DNA from: Gammaproteobacteria bacterium
GTDB taxonomy: Bacteria > Pseudomonadota > Gammaproteobacteria > Pseudomonadales > Azotimanducaceae_A
Direction of reading: 5' to 3'
Length of the DNA stretch: 64,000 nt
NCBI GenBank assembly: GCA_012960755.1
Contig: DUAT01000106.1
Location: 1 to 64,000, forward strand
Part shown: one piece after another, positions 27,059 to 37,212 of the stretch
Position numbering within the stretch: the stretch's first letter is position 1
Layout of the letters: the number at the start of each line of letters is the position of its first letter
Translations under genes and position numbers: made by a program
Notes under the pieces: model-generated
What the model saw: only the letters and a program-made list of their open reading frames with translations
What the model was told of the DNA's origin: nothing
Database searches by the model: none

Positions 27059-27380
27059 AGGATGATCTTACCTCATGTTTCGCTACTTCCGCTTAGGGTA
27101 CGCTGCGGCGAAATTCGGGATCCTCATACCTCGTGTCTGCAATGGAAAGGTGAGCAGCGTTAATCCTTCCAGAAATCCTTGAACCTTTGCGGAGACAGCT
27201 CAGTATTTCAACTTCCTTCATACGACACCCTTTACGAACTCTCAAAACTAGACGATGACACCTGGGCTCAGGCCCAAGCTGAAGGAAAATGTTGGTTGTC
27301 ATACAGAGAATTTTCGGCTTGCGCATGGTCTTGAATCATCCGGTAAGCTCAGAAACCGTCAATTTAATGTAGACGGCGAA
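27059..27380. other. Intergenic region without recognised gene
   Basis: This 0.3 kb holds only short frames without ribosome sites or known motifs. It probably contains the promoter of the APH-type gene near its left end. I saw no repeat or RNA structure. Confidence 0.4.
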
Positions 27381-27545
27381 CTAGGATTTCTTTGACGTTT
27401 TGACCTGAATATCGCTGTCGAAGCGGCGCTCAATTTTCGAGCTGTGACACTTCGGGCACTTTTCCTTATGGCGCTCATGGTCAGCGAGACTCTCACTGAC
27501 CTCGAAGCGTTTGTCGCAGTCATTACATTGAAACACATAAATCAT
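27381..27545 (-). CDS. Small zinc-ribbon protein (FmdB-like, 54 aa)
   Basis: The 54-residue frame MIYVFQCNDCDKRFEV then EKCPKCHSSKIERRF has two CxxC knuckles (CNDC and CPKC) spaced as in FmdB-type zinc ribbons. A strong GGGAGGAA ribosome site precedes the ATG. FmdB-like regulators begin MPxYxYxC and bind one zinc; their role is poorly known. Its start is 58 bp from the end of the YbaK-like gene on the same strand, and the two may be co-transcribed. Confidence 0.75.
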   Translation of the reverse strand: MIYVFQCNDCDKRFEVSESLADHERHKEKCPKCHSSKIERRFDSDIQVKTSKKS

Positions 27546-27603
27546 CGCTAGTTCCTCCCGCTTTGGGTGAATTTGAGCACATCGTGAGTGAGACTTCTGT
27601 CTC

Positions 27604-28110
27604 CTAGTGCCTTAATCCACTTTCCCTGATACTTACGTTGCGACCTACACTGAAGGTCATATGGGGCTGGTTTTCCATGAGCGTACAAAATTCAGCTTTG
27701 TCCAGTTGAATCAGCGCTTCATGGTCACCACCTTCCAGAAAGACTTCTGATTCCTCATAGAGGATATCCTCACAAATAACCGGAAGGTCGTAAGCTTGAC
27801 CCACTGCAGGTACGGCGCCTTGCGAACAATCTGTAAAGAAGTCTGCTAACTGAATTTCTTCAACAAATCGATAGGTCTGGTTTAACTGCTGGTTGAGTTT
27901 GTTAATGTTTAACAAGTGGGAAGCCGGTAGCACAGCGAGCAAATGATTGTTGTGCTGATCTACCAGTAACACTGCTTTTGCAAGTTTTCTCATCGATACA
28001 TGGGCTGCAACGGAGGTGTTATATGTACCTTCACTATATCGATGGGTAAGCACCTGATAGTCGATACCATGGTCCTTCAGATAGTTGTCCACCTTGGAAG
28101 CAATCGTCAT
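27604..28110 (-). CDS. YbaK/EbsC-type aminoacyl-tRNA deacylase
   Basis: A 168-residue stand-alone editing domain of the YbaK/ProX superfamily, which hydrolyses mischarged aminoacyl-tRNAs, especially Cys- or Ala-tRNA(Pro). Features include YQVLTHRYSEGTYNTSVAAHVSMRKLAKAVLL (shown as key segments THRYSEG and KLAKAVLL), AVLPASHLLNINKL and the loop DCSQGAVPAVGQAYDLPV. The ribosome site GGAGGTACGCTC precedes the ATG. Substrate specificity cannot be read from sequence. It lies upstream of the small zinc-ribbon gene. Confidence 0.87.
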   Translation of the reverse strand: MTIASKVDNYLKDHGIDYQVLTHRYSEGTYNTSVAAHVSMRKLAKAVLLVDQHNNHLLAVLPASHLLNINKLNQQLNQTYRFVEEIQLADFFTDCSQGAVPAVGQAYDLPVICEDILYEESEVFLEGGDHEALIQLDKAEFCTLMENQPHMTFSVGRNVSIRESGLRH

Positions 28111-28307
28111 GAGCGTACCTCCTGAAATAATCAGCGATAGTTTATCGCTCTATCACATCAGGCGCTTAGCTTAAATTTCCATGAGCCCAACCCTGTTAAT
28201 GAATTTTCGAACTATAGAACCTCCGTCACTCGCGACCCCCCAGCGAACGAAACGGGTAGTTTGAGAATAAAACTGGTGTTGCCAGAGCAAGTCCCGACGT
28301 TTACCAA

Positions 28308-29681
28308 TCAAATAGGTCGATGCGGCCCTCGCCGCACCAGGCGCCCTCGACCAGGTGCGCCGATAACCTGGGTATGATCCAGAACCACTTCACCACGGCT
28401 AATGGTGTATTTCGGCCAACCAGTGACCTTAAAACCATCATAGGGAGAGTAGTCGGAGCGACTGTACATTGACGCACCATCGATTATTCGGGTATCTGTA
28501 TCATCCCAGACAACCATATCGGCATCGCCGCCGACGGTGATCGTACCCTTTTGCGGGTACAGACCAAATAGCTTCGCAGGATTGGTTGACGTCACCGCAA
28601 CAAACTGTTCCAGACTGATGCGCCCACCCAAGACACCGGTTGAGTAGAGCATCGGCAGGCTGGTTTCAAGGTCGGGTACACCTTGCCGTAAATTGGTGGC
28701 ATCGAACGCCGGGTCGAGTTTCTCTTCCAGCTTCCAGGGGGCGTGATCGGTTGCCAGGGTGTCTATGTTACCAAATGCTATGGCTGACCAGATCGCATCA
28801 ACGTCAGCCTGTTCCCGCAAGGGCGGTGCACCGGCATACTTCGCGCCGTCCTCTTCTTCAAACCTCTGGCGCGTCAGATGTAAATACAAGGGCCGTGTTT
28901 CCACATAGACCGGCACGCCACGACTTCGGCCATCATGACAAGCTGCCAGTGCCCTGGCACTTGATAAATGTACAATGTAAGACGGGCAACCGGTGGTTTC
29001 ACAAAAACCAACCGCACGGTAGGTGGATACGGATTCAGCCTGAACCGGTCTTGCTTCAGGGAAATAGCGAGGGCTTGTCGTATCTGCCTGTCGCAACAAA
29101 CTACAACAACAATCCATAATCGCGGCATCCTCGCAATGAATCATCGCAATACCACCGGCCTTTTTGACGATTTGCATCGCCTCAAGAAATTCAGGCACAT
29201 GTCGGTCAAAGGTGTTGAATGATAGAAAGAACTTAATTGAAGTGTGGCCTTGCGCATGAAGGGGAGCAATGGCAGCAAGATTCACATCGCTTGGATACAT
29301 CAGCACCGGATGCAGGAAATAATCCGCTATCGAGCTTGTGTTTGCATCGGCGTCATCTCTCTCGATCGCATCCAGTAATGTTTCGTGGCGACTGGCGAAG
29401 CACATGTTGCCTACTGTGGTGATCCCACCAGCGACTGCTGCACGGGTTCCGGATTCGAAGTCATCAGACCATTTTGGGCTATCGTCGCTGAGCATAGGTG
29501 ATGTTAAATGCACATGGGGATCTACGCCTCCGGGTGTGATAAAACAATCGGTAGCGTCGATCTCGGTCTCCGCAGACATGACACCGCCCAGCTGGACTAC
29601 CTGGCCTCGTGCAACACCGATATCCACCTTTGCCCTGCCGCCAACTGTGACTGCGGTTCCATCCCTGATAATCAGATCCAT
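28308..29681 (-). CDS. Dihydropyrimidinase/hydantoinase-family amidohydrolase
   Basis: A 457-residue cyclic amidohydrolase of the D-hydantoinase/dihydropyrimidinase/allantoinase group. Metal ligands are the His pair in GGVDPHVHLTSP, the probable carboxylated Lys in TSIKFFLSF, His in MIHCEDA and YIVHLSS, and Asp in LATDHAPW. The N- and C-terminal beta-sandwich segments are present (LIIRDGTAVTVGG and DADMVVWDD). It opens cyclic ureides or imides. AGGAAACTAACC precedes the ATG. Neighbouring genes give no pathway, so the substrate is open. Confidence 0.88.
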   Translation of the reverse strand: MDLIIRDGTAVTVGGRAKVDIGVARGQVVQLGGVMSAETEIDATDCFITPGGVDPHVHLTSPMLSDDSPKWSDDFESGTRAAVAGGITTVGNMCFASRHETLLDAIERDDADANTSSIADYFLHPVLMYPSDVNLAAIAPLHAQGHTSIKFFLSFNTFDRHVPEFLEAMQIVKKAGGIAMIHCEDAAIMDCCCSLLRQADTTSPRYFPEARPVQAESVSTYRAVGFCETTGCPSYIVHLSSARALAACHDGRSRGVPVYVETRPLYLHLTRQRFEEEDGAKYAGAPPLREQADVDAIWSAIAFGNIDTLATDHAPWKLEEKLDPAFDATNLRQGVPDLETSLPMLYSTGVLGGRISLEQFVAVTSTNPAKLFGLYPQKGTITVGGDADMVVWDDTDTRIIDGASMYSRSDYSPYDGFKVTGWPKYTISRGEVVLDHTQVIGAPGRGRLVRRGPHRPI

Positions 29682-29716
29682 TGGTTAGTTTCCTGTCTCT
29701 GGTTTTTCTCCGATGA

Positions 29717-31118
29717 TATATCACACCAGAGCGCTTCATCCATTCTGTTGATGCTGCCAATCTTGGCGCTGCGCTGAACGAGGCCCTGGAACAATCGAAT
29801 GCGCTGGTAGTCATCTGCTCACGCCATTCTGCCAAATCAGAATGGGTTGACAAGGAGATCGCTCGCTTCCGGGAGTTACACGGTGACGATCGTATCTTCT
29901 CGATCATCGTCTCCGACCCGCCACCGGCGTGCTTTCCACCTGATCTTCTGCAGGATGCAAACGGCAACCCGCTCGAACCGATTGCTGCAGATGCCCGACC
30001 TGGCTTCGATGGACGTGGTGATGCGCTGCTTAAAATTATTGCCGGTCAGGCACGCAGACAGTTTGAGAACTATCTACGACTTGCTGAGTCGCTGTTAAGT
30101 CGTGATCCGGATAATGCTGCTTATCAAACGGAGATTGCCTACGCACACATGAATCTCGGCACACTCGAATTGAGGGTGAACAGATTTACGGCTGCCGAGG
30201 GTCATTATCGGAAAACAGAGTCGATTCATAGAGACATCATCAAAGCCTCACCAAACGATCTGGGGCCAAAAGAGGATCTCGCCGACACATCATCCTGGCT
30301 GGGAGAAATTGCCTCGCTATCCTGTGATATTAATGCTGCACTTTCCTGGTTCAGTCAGGAGTACGAACTGCGTACCTTGCTTGTCAGTTTGTCTAATGAT
30401 ATGAATCAGTTGGGACACTTGGCCAATACTGCGATACTGCTAGGCCAACGGGAGTTACTCGCTGGCCAGATAAACCTGGCTGACCAACACTTTAACGAAG
30501 CCTTCAGAATCGCAAGACGGCTAGTGGAGCACGATGAGGAAAACGCCCGCTGGAAAAGGCTGAATGCTATCAGCGGCATCAGTATGAGTCAGATTGCGGC
30601 TGTAAACGGAGAGCTGCCAGCAGCAATCGAGCATATCGATGCTGCCAGTGTTAAGACTCATGAAATATCCAACATCGAAGCATTCCAGGTCTCCGAGCGC
30701 TATGTTTTGATGTTGCGAGGGCTGGCACAGAAGGCAAGAGTATTAAGACTATCCGGTGATGCAAGAACCCACGATGTTGTTAAAGAGGCACTGGCCAGCG
30801 GTTGATGACGAAGATGTAGACGCCAGCAATGTGGAAGCTATCGTCATCATTGCGAGTCTTCAGTTGCTTAATGGTGATTTATGCCTGGAAAATGGTGACG
30901 AAGCTGACGCTAGATCCGCCTGGCTAACGGGTTTACAATCCCTCAGCGAACTACCAGACAATTTACGCGAACCCATTGTGTTGATGACACGCGCACTACT
31001 GTTAGATCGGACGAACAACGCGGAACAAGCAAACGCGTTGCGAATAGAAATGGCTCAACTGGGGTTTCGTGATACCGCGGATCGAGCACTGACCCTCGCG
31101 CTGATTGGCGTGAATTAA
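29717..31118 (+). pseudogene. TIR-TPR protein, 5'-truncated and frameshifted
   Basis: The open frame begins without a start codon at 29717, immediately upstream of the divergent amidohydrolase gene. It opens in mid TIR domain: LNEALEQSNALVVICSRHSA, KSEWVDKEIARFRELHG with the catalytic-position Glu, and RIFSIIVSD, followed by tetratricopeptide-like helices. The first ~60 residues of the TIR domain are missing. At about 30801 an extra G shifts the frame; removing it joins KEALAS to VDDEDVDASNVEAIVI and the frame runs to 31118. Bacterial TIR proteins of this type are NAD-linked signalling or defence proteins; this copy is dead. Confidence 0.75.
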
Positions 31119-31158
31119 TGGATAGAAAGTTGGATCAACTTAAAAAGGAAAAATAAGA

Positions 31159-31537
31159 ATGCGTAAAACTACACATTAGAAAAACTAACTCCAACAACTA
31201 TAGACCGGTTGTGGTCGGCAGTGTAACTTACTATTACAAGTTCACCGGAGGAAATTCCGGTAACGGCGACGGCGGCAATGAATTTAAGAATCAAGACACA
31301 ATAGAAACATTTAAGATCACATTCAGTGCCACGCCAGGTGGTACATATACGTTTCCACCTTCGGCGTTCATCAACAAAAACGGTTCAACTGATTTGACCA
31401 GTGCCAACTCCTCCAGCACGGTGGTCGTATTGGATATTTGTTCGAAGACAGGGACCTGGAACTACGGGGTGACAGTGCGAGTTGGTACGGGCGGAGCAAC
31501 TTTTGTTTGTGACCCTGTGATCAGAAACACCTGGTAG
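31159..31537 (+). pseudogene. Small hypothetical gene, probably frameshifted near its start
   Basis: AAAAGGAAAAATAAGA is followed by an ATG (31159), but that frame stops after six codons. The +1 frame is open from just after the ATG through NNYRPVVVGSVTYYYKFTGG and a Gly/Asn/Ser/Thr-rich beta-type domain to FVCDPVIRNTW (31537). One base loss near the start would unite them. If initiation instead occurs at the GTG at 31211, a 108-residue product results. No family is recognised. Confidence 0.4.
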
Positions 31538-31612
31538 GCAGATTAATATCAGCAACGCGCTGGATGTAGATTAAGCTACGTCCCGGCGCCACGCTGTCTG
31601 ATCCACATTGAC

Positions 31613-34600
31613 TTATTGTTGCAACGATCCTTCAAGCTTGTTCAGCTCGGCAGTCACATCGCCAGGCGAGCCAGTCCTTTTCGCCAATAGCTCATAGAAC
31701 ACAGGAACAACAAAGAGCGTCATTAGCGTCGCGACAAACACCCCAGAAAATATCACTACACCCAGTGTAATTCGACTTTCAGATCCGGCACCCGAGGCCA
31801 GTGCCAAAGGAATCGAACCCATCATGGTAGACAGTGCCGTCATCAATACGGGCCGCAATCGTATTTCACAGGCATTAAGCAGCGCCTGAGTAAATTCCAG
31901 ACCTTCATCTCTTAACTGATTGGCAAACTCCACGATCAAAATACCATTCTTTGTTGAAATGCCCACCAGAATAATGATGCCAATATTGCTGTAAATATTG
32001 AGCGTGTCATTGGTCAGGAACAGACCCAGCAAACCACCGAAAGTCGCCAGGGGAACCGTCACCATAATAACCAGCGGGTGGACGAAACTTTCGAATTGCG
32101 CTGCCAGCACCAGAAAAACGATCAATAAAGCCAGGACAAAACTGAACAGCAAGCCTCCTTCTGATTCCTTGAGTTCCAGTGATTCACCCTTGTAATCAAC
32201 CTGGGCAGTGGCCGGTAACTCCTCCCGGACGATACTTTCGAGAAAATCCAAAGCTTCCCCCAGGCTGTAGTCAGGTGCCAGATTGGCGGTAATGGTTACG
32301 GCGCGAAGTCGATTGTATCTGTTGAGATTACCCGCATCAGCAGTGCTGGTGACCTTCGCCAGGCTCGACAGTGGAATCAACTTACCGCTGGTTTCAGACC
32401 GAACATAGATGTTTGTCAGATCGCTGGCGGTGGCCCTTTGCTCCTCCTTTGCTTGCAGAATAACATCATACTCTTCGCCGTCATCAACATAGGTGGTAAT
32501 CCTGCGTTCACTCATCATGGTCTGCAGGGTTCGGCCGACATCCAGAATCGACACCCCCAGGTCAGCAGCCCTGGTTTTGTCTACCTCCACTAACAATTGC
32601 GGCTTGGTTTCCTTGTAATCAGACTGGACCCGGCTCAAGCCAGGGTTATCTGCTGCTCGTGCAAGGATCGTATCGCGCCAGCTGGCTAACTCCTCGTAGG
32701 AACTGCCGCCCAAAACAAACTGAACCGGTTGTCCACCACCGTGCCGCTGCAGCCCACTGCGCATAAAAGGAAAGGCCCGAATCCCGGGAATTTCCTGCCA
32801 CTGACTGACAAGTTCATTCATCACCTGCTGGGTTGATTTTTGCCTTTCTTCCCAGGGGGACATGGTGATCAGTGCAACGGCACTATTGACGGAACCACCG
32901 CTACCCCAACCAGGCAGAAAAACCAGGTACTTGACCACGTCTCCCGAATCAACATACGGGTCCATCGTTGCTTCCAGCTGCCTCAGTTGACCTTGCATAA
33001 ACTGAAAACTGGCCCCTTCCGGGCCAATGACACGGGTAAAGAACACACCCTGGTCTTCCTGCGGCGAAAATTCACTGGGAATAATCCTGAACAGCCCCAG
33101 CGTCGCCAATGCAACCGCAAGCACAGCCCCGACAATAAGAAATGGTCGCGGCAGGATAGCCAACAGTGCCTCCCGATAAGCGTGTTGTATCCAGTGAAAG
33201 AAATCATCTACTTTTTTCGTCAGCCAACTCTCGTGCGCATGGGTGGTGAGTAACTTCGAGCACATCATTGCCGTCAGGGAGAGTGCCAGTACGCTCGAGA
33301 AGATGACCGCGGTACCAATGGTGACAGCCAGTTCGGCAAATATCACACCAAGATTACCTTCAAGAAAAGCGATCGGTACAAATACAGCAATAAGTACCGC
33401 AGTCGTCGCAATGACCGCAAACGCGACCTGACGAGCGCCGTTGAATGCGGCGAGCAAAGGAGGTTCCCCCTCCTCTACCCGCCGTTGAATATTCTCCAGC
33501 ACCACGATCGAGTCGTCCACCACCAGCCCGATGGCCAGAACCAAACCCAACAGCGTAATCAGGTTGACCGAAAACCCAAACGCCGAGAGCCCAATAAAAG
33601 AGGCGATCAGGCAGACCGGTATGGTTACCGCGGGAATGATCATCGCCCGAATCGTACCCAGAAACATATAAATCACCAGGCTGACCAGGGTCATGGTGAT
33701 AGCCAGTGTCTTGTATACCGAATTGATTGCTGTCTCTATAAACACGGAATCATCGGAACTGGCAACCAGACTCATACCGTCTGGCAGGTTAGCGTTGATA
33801 GCCTCGGCGCGATGGTTGGTCCCCCGTAACACTTCCAGCGTATTGGCCGTTGATTGCTTAACGATGCCAAGTCCAACAGTTGGAACAGAATTGCCGCGGA
33901 ATTCGTTTCTGTAGGTGGTGGGACCAAGTTCAACCTTTGCTACCTCGCCAAGTTTTATCAGGTGGCCGTCTGCACCTCTGGCCACAGTTAACTGGGCGAA
34001 ATCCTGGGCAGATTCGTACGCTCTCTTCACCCGCACCGTAAATTCACGCTGCTGGGAGTCGATTCTCCCTGCCGGTAGCTCAATATTTTGTTTTCTAAGT
34101 GCCGACTCAACATCAAGAATCGTCAGCTCCCTGGCGGCAAGTGCAATTCTATCGAGCCAGATCCGCATCGAGTATCGCCCGGCACCACTTATGGAGATAC
34201 TTGCCACACCATCAATCACGGTAAACTGATCCACCAGGAATCTTTCTGCATAATCTGTCAACGCCATACTGTCCAGATTGGAGCTGGTCAGTGAAAAATA
34301 CTGGATAGGCCTTGCGTCGCTGTCCGCTTTGGCAATCTGCGGCGGGTCGGCGTCTTCCGGCAATCTATTCAACACCCTTGCGACCCGATCACGGATGTCG
34401 TTGGCCGCCTGATCAATATCCCGGTCAATGTTAAATTCGACCCGTATTCTTGAGGTGCCGTCCCGGCTGGATGAACTGATAGATTCCACACCTTCAATAC
34501 CGCTTATCTGGTCTTCGATTACCTGGGTTACCTTTGTTTCCATGACCTGGGCAGAAGCACCTGCATAACTGGTTGAGACGGAAACAAGCGGTGGTGTGGT

Positions 34601-34717
34601 TTGTGGGTATTCCCGCAGGGGCAAATCACGGAACGACAGCACCCCAAACGCCAGGATCAGCAAACTAAGCACGGTCGCAAATACCGGCCTTCTTACCGAA
34701 ACATCTGAGATTACCAT
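31613..34717 (-). CDS. RND (HAE1-type) multidrug efflux permease
   Basis: The 1034-residue inner-membrane pump has the RND layout: twelve membrane helices and two large periplasmic loops. It starts with DVSVRRPVFATVLSLLILAFG and has the proton-relay Asp pair in AIGLVVDDSIVVLENIQRR (TM4). Further typical segments are FFTRVIGPEGASFQFM, GISTKNGILIVEFANQLRDEG and the late LRPVLMTALSTMMGSIPLAL. It exports hydrophobic or amphiphilic compounds by proton antiport. AGGAGGATTCAGCA precedes the ATG, 18 bp after the adaptor gene. No TolC partner is encoded in this operon. Confidence 0.96.
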   Translation of the reverse strand: MVISDVSVRRPVFATVLSLLILAFGVLSFRDLPLREYPQTTPPLVSVSTSYAGASAQVMETKVTQVIEDQISGIEGVESISSSSRDGTSRIRVEFNIDRDIDQAANDIRDRVARVLNRLPEDADPPQIAKADSDARPIQYFSLTSSNLDSMALTDYAERFLVDQFTVIDGVASISISGAGRYSMRIWLDRIALAARELTILDVESALRKQNIELPAGRIDSQQREFTVRVKRAYESAQDFAQLTVARGADGHLIKLGEVAKVELGPTTYRNEFRGNSVPTVGLGIVKQSTANTLEVLRGTNHRAEAINANLPDGMSLVASSDDSVFIETAINSVYKTLAITMTLVSLVIYMFLGTIRAMIIPAVTIPVCLIASFIGLSAFGFSVNLITLLGLVLAIGLVVDDSIVVLENIQRRVEEGEPPLLAAFNGARQVAFAVIATTAVLIAVFVPIAFLEGNLGVIFAELAVTIGTAVIFSSVLALSLTAMMCSKLLTTHAHESWLTKKVDDFFHWIQHAYREALLAILPRPFLIVGAVLAVALATLGLFRIIPSEFSPQEDQGVFFTRVIGPEGASFQFMQGQLRQLEATMDPYVDSGDVVKYLVFLPGWGSGGSVNSAVALITMSPWEERQKSTQQVMNELVSQWQEIPGIRAFPFMRSGLQRHGGGQPVQFVLGGSSYEELASWRDTILARAADNPGLSRVQSDYKETKPQLLVEVDKTRAADLGVSILDVGRTLQTMMSERRITTYVDDGEEYDVILQAKEEQRATASDLTNIYVRSETSGKLIPLSSLAKVTSTADAGNLNRYNRLRAVTITANLAPDYSLGEALDFLESIVREELPATAQVDYKGESLELKESEGGLLFSFVLALLIVFLVLAAQFESFVHPLVIMVTVPLATFGGLLGLFLTNDTLNIYSNIGIIILVGISTKNGILIVEFANQLRDEGLEFTQALLNACEIRLRPVLMTALSTMMGSIPLALASGAGSESRITLGVVIFSGVFVATLMTLFVVPVFYELLAKRTGSPGDVTAELNKLEGSLQQ

Positions 34718-34735
34718 TGCTGAATCCTCCTGGAT

Positions 34736-35821
34736 TTAACCAGAAAACCCACTGCCAGATTGTTTTTTAATCGTCACCTTACTACCCGGGCGAACTTTGA
34801 TGGCTCCCTGGGTGATGACCTGTTGCCCTTCATCAAGCCCGGAGATCACTTCAACCAGGCCAGGTCTTCTTCTGCCTGCCTGAATTTCTATCCTTTGTGC
34901 AGTCCCGTCCTGCACCACATAGACAAACTGCTGGTTTTGAACCGGTATAACAGCCTCTTCCGGAATGACCAGCGCTGAGGTGCGACTGCGAACCAGGCTA
35001 ACGGTGAGCAACATACCGGGTCGCAATAGTTTTTCTTCATTGTCCAACTCTGCCCGAATCGACACCGACCGGGTGATCGGATCAACGCGAGAATTGATGG
35101 TCTGCACCACGCCAGCAAATGTCATATCACGATACGCGGCACTTTTGGCGACGACTTCCTGGCCTTTTTTTAACACAGCGAGATAATTTTCCGGAATAGA
35201 AAAGTCCAGTTTGATAACACTGATATCATCCAAAGTGGTGACCACTGTGTTGGGGCCAAGCAGCGTGCCTGGGCTCACATTACGAAACCCCAGTACGCCA
35301 CTAAACGGAGCTCGAATCAATCGGTCGTCCAGTCGCGCAACAATGGCATCGAGTCTTGCACGGGAAGTTTGCATGCGGGCTTTTTCGACATCCAGCTGGG
35401 TTTCCGAGGCGAGTTTCTGGTTGATCAAATTCTCCACTCTTCTGAACTGTCGTGACGACTCATCCACAGAAGCCTGGGCTTCTGCAAGTTGTGCAGTTTC
35501 CTCTGAATTAGTGAGTTCGATGAGGATCTGACCCGTGTTCACGTACATACCATCTTCAAAATTTACCTTGCGTACGGTGTCGGTAACTTTGGAGGTAATT
35601 GAAATCGACTCATTTGCCCTTGTCGTGCCAATTGACTCTACTTCATCGACTATCACACTCATGACCGCTGCAGACGTAATCACAACAATTGCGCCATCTC
35701 CCCACCCTCTTCTGGATTGCTGACCTTGTTGCTGATCGTAATTTCTTGCGGCAAAACCGGCGATTGCCAGTGAAAGTGCACAAAAAGAAATAAAGATTGG
35801 GTGAAGCCTGATAAATCGCAC
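34736..35821 (-). CDS. RND efflux periplasmic adaptor (membrane-fusion protein)
   Basis: A 361-residue adaptor with an N-terminal membrane anchor or signal (HPIFISFCALSLAIAGFA). A beta-barrel/lipoyl/hairpin pattern follows: SKVTDTVRKVNFEDGMYVNTGQ, hairpin EAQASVDESSRQFRRVENL, RAPFSGVLGFRNVSPGT and EEAVIPVQNQQFVYVV. It links the pump to an outer-membrane factor. The start codon appears to be GTG. It is the first gene of the pump operon and is divergent from the aminotransferase gene with 116 bp between. Confidence 0.94.
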   Translation of the reverse strand: MRFIRLHPIFISFCALSLAIAGFAARNYDQQQGQQSRRGWGDGAIVVITSAAVMSVIVDEVESIGTTRANESISITSKVTDTVRKVNFEDGMYVNTGQILIELTNSEETAQLAEAQASVDESSRQFRRVENLINQKLASETQLDVEKARMQTSRARLDAIVARLDDRLIRAPFSGVLGFRNVSPGTLLGPNTVVTTLDDISVIKLDFSIPENYLAVLKKGQEVVAKSAAYRDMTFAGVVQTINSRVDPITRSVSIRAELDNEEKLLRPGMLLTVSLVRSRTSALVIPEEAVIPVQNQQFVYVVQDGTAQRIEIQAGRRRPGLVEVISGLDEGQQVITQGAIKVRPGSKVTIKKQSGSGFSG

Positions 35822-35937
35822 GAATTATCTCTTAGTCATTATATTGCTATCAACGGCACGATGGCACGCGACTACCTGCCACAATAACATACACAACTGG
35901 TATAGTTGGATCCAAACAGTGAAATGCGGTATTTCTT

Positions 35938-37206
35938 ATGTCGAAATCAACACTGCTCGAACGTCGACAGCAACTGATTGGCCATGCGGCGTTATTCTAC
36001 CGGTCCCCGGTGCACATAGTGCGCGGCGATGGTGTCTACCTTTACGACCATAGCGGCAAAAGATACATCGATATGTACAACAATGTGCCCTGCGTTGGCC
36101 ATGCAAACCCGCACGTGGTTGCTGCAATGGAACAGCAGATGGGCACTCTCAATGTACACAGCCGTTATCTGCATGAGGGTATTCTGGATTTCGCCGAGCG
36201 TTTACTGAGCTATCACCACGACAAACTGGAACAGGCTGTATTTGCCTGTTCAGGAACCGAAGCTAGTGAGATTGCGCTGATGATGGCACGCTATGCAACC
36301 GGGGGGCGCGGCATTATATGCAGCGACGCCACCTACCACGGCAACAGTACAGAAGTGAGTAAAATGTCAGCACGACCCGTGGATGATCCTGATTTTCGCA
36401 GCATACCGTTTCCCCAGACATACCGGCCTCTGGTGGAGAGTATAAACGGTGATGCACTGACCCAGGCGTACCTCGCCAAACTCCAGCTGGCGATAGACGA
36501 CTTTGCTGAAAACAACATCCCCTTTGCTGGTCTGTTTGTCTGCTCAATTTTTGCCAACGAAGGATTGCCAGACCTGCCCGACGGATTTATGAGCCGGGCC
36601 GTGGATCTTGTTCACAAGGCGGGTGGTGTCGTCATCGCGGATGAGGTTCAGGCTGGTTATTGCCGTTCCGGCAACTGGTGGGGATATGAAACCAGTGACT
36701 TTATCCCGGACATTGTGACCATGGGTAAACCCATGGGGAACGGCCTGCCCGTGTCGGCAGTTGTTTCGAGCGCGGACATGGTTCGTGTCTTTCGAACCAA
36801 TACCCATTATTTTAATACCTTCGCCTCCAGCCCTGTCCAGGCAGCCACAGCCATGGCGGTACTCGATGTGATTGAACAGGATGATCTGTTAAACCGCTCA
36901 GCAATGCTGGGCGAACAATTGCGTCGTGAACTCACCAAAATGCAGGATACTTGCGAGGCTATGGGTGATGTTCGGGGTTGCGGACTGTTCGTTGGTGTCG
37001 AATGGGTGTCCGACCGGGCAGCCAAAACGGCAGATCGCGCTGGCGCAGCGGATGTTGCCAATCGCATGAAAGACAAGGGCTTTTTGCTTAGCAACGCGGG
37101 CGCATTTGGCAACGTGGTAAAGATCCGGCCACCTTTGGTGTTTCAGCAGGATCACGCCGATACTTTTCTTGAGGCATTTGCTGAGATGCTGGCGGAAATA
37201 GCCTAG
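35938..37206 (+). CDS. Class III PLP enzyme (aminotransferase / phospho-lyase type)
   Basis: A 422-residue fold-type I, class III PLP enzyme. It has GDGVYLYDHSGKRYIDMYNN, the cofactor-binding ACSGTEASEIALMMAR, ADEVQAGYCRSG, and the Schiff-base Lys in IVTMGKPMGNGLPVSAVV. The GHANPHVVAAMEQQ and NVHSRYLHEGI stretches are close to the AGXT2-like group, which includes ethanolamine-phosphate and 5-phosphohydroxy-lysine phospho-lyases. A kinase gene follows after 6 bp, suggesting phosphorylation and then phosphate elimination of an amino alcohol. The reaction is inferred and not proven. Confidence 0.88.
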   Translation: MSKSTLLERRQQLIGHAALFYRSPVHIVRGDGVYLYDHSGKRYIDMYNNVPCVGHANPHVVAAMEQQMGTLNVHSRYLHEGILDFAERLLSYHHDKLEQAVFACSGTEASEIALMMARYATGGRGIICSDATYHGNSTEVSKMSARPVDDPDFRSIPFPQTYRPLVESINGDALTQAYLAKLQLAIDDFAENNIPFAGLFVCSIFANEGLPDLPDGFMSRAVDLVHKAGGVVIADEVQAGYCRSGNWWGYETSDFIPDIVTMGKPMGNGLPVSAVVSSADMVRVFRTNTHYFNTFASSPVQAATAMAVLDVIEQDDLLNRSAMLGEQLRRELTKMQDTCEAMGDVRGCGLFVGVEWVSDRAAKTADRAGAADVANRMKDKGFLLSNAGAFGNVVKIRPPLVFQQDHADTFLEAFAEMLAEIA

Positions 37207-37212
37207 TCCCCA

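Noticed and set aside
27093..27326. 77-codon minus-strand frame upstream of the APH-type gene
   Set aside because: No ribosome site, odd composition and no recognisable domain.
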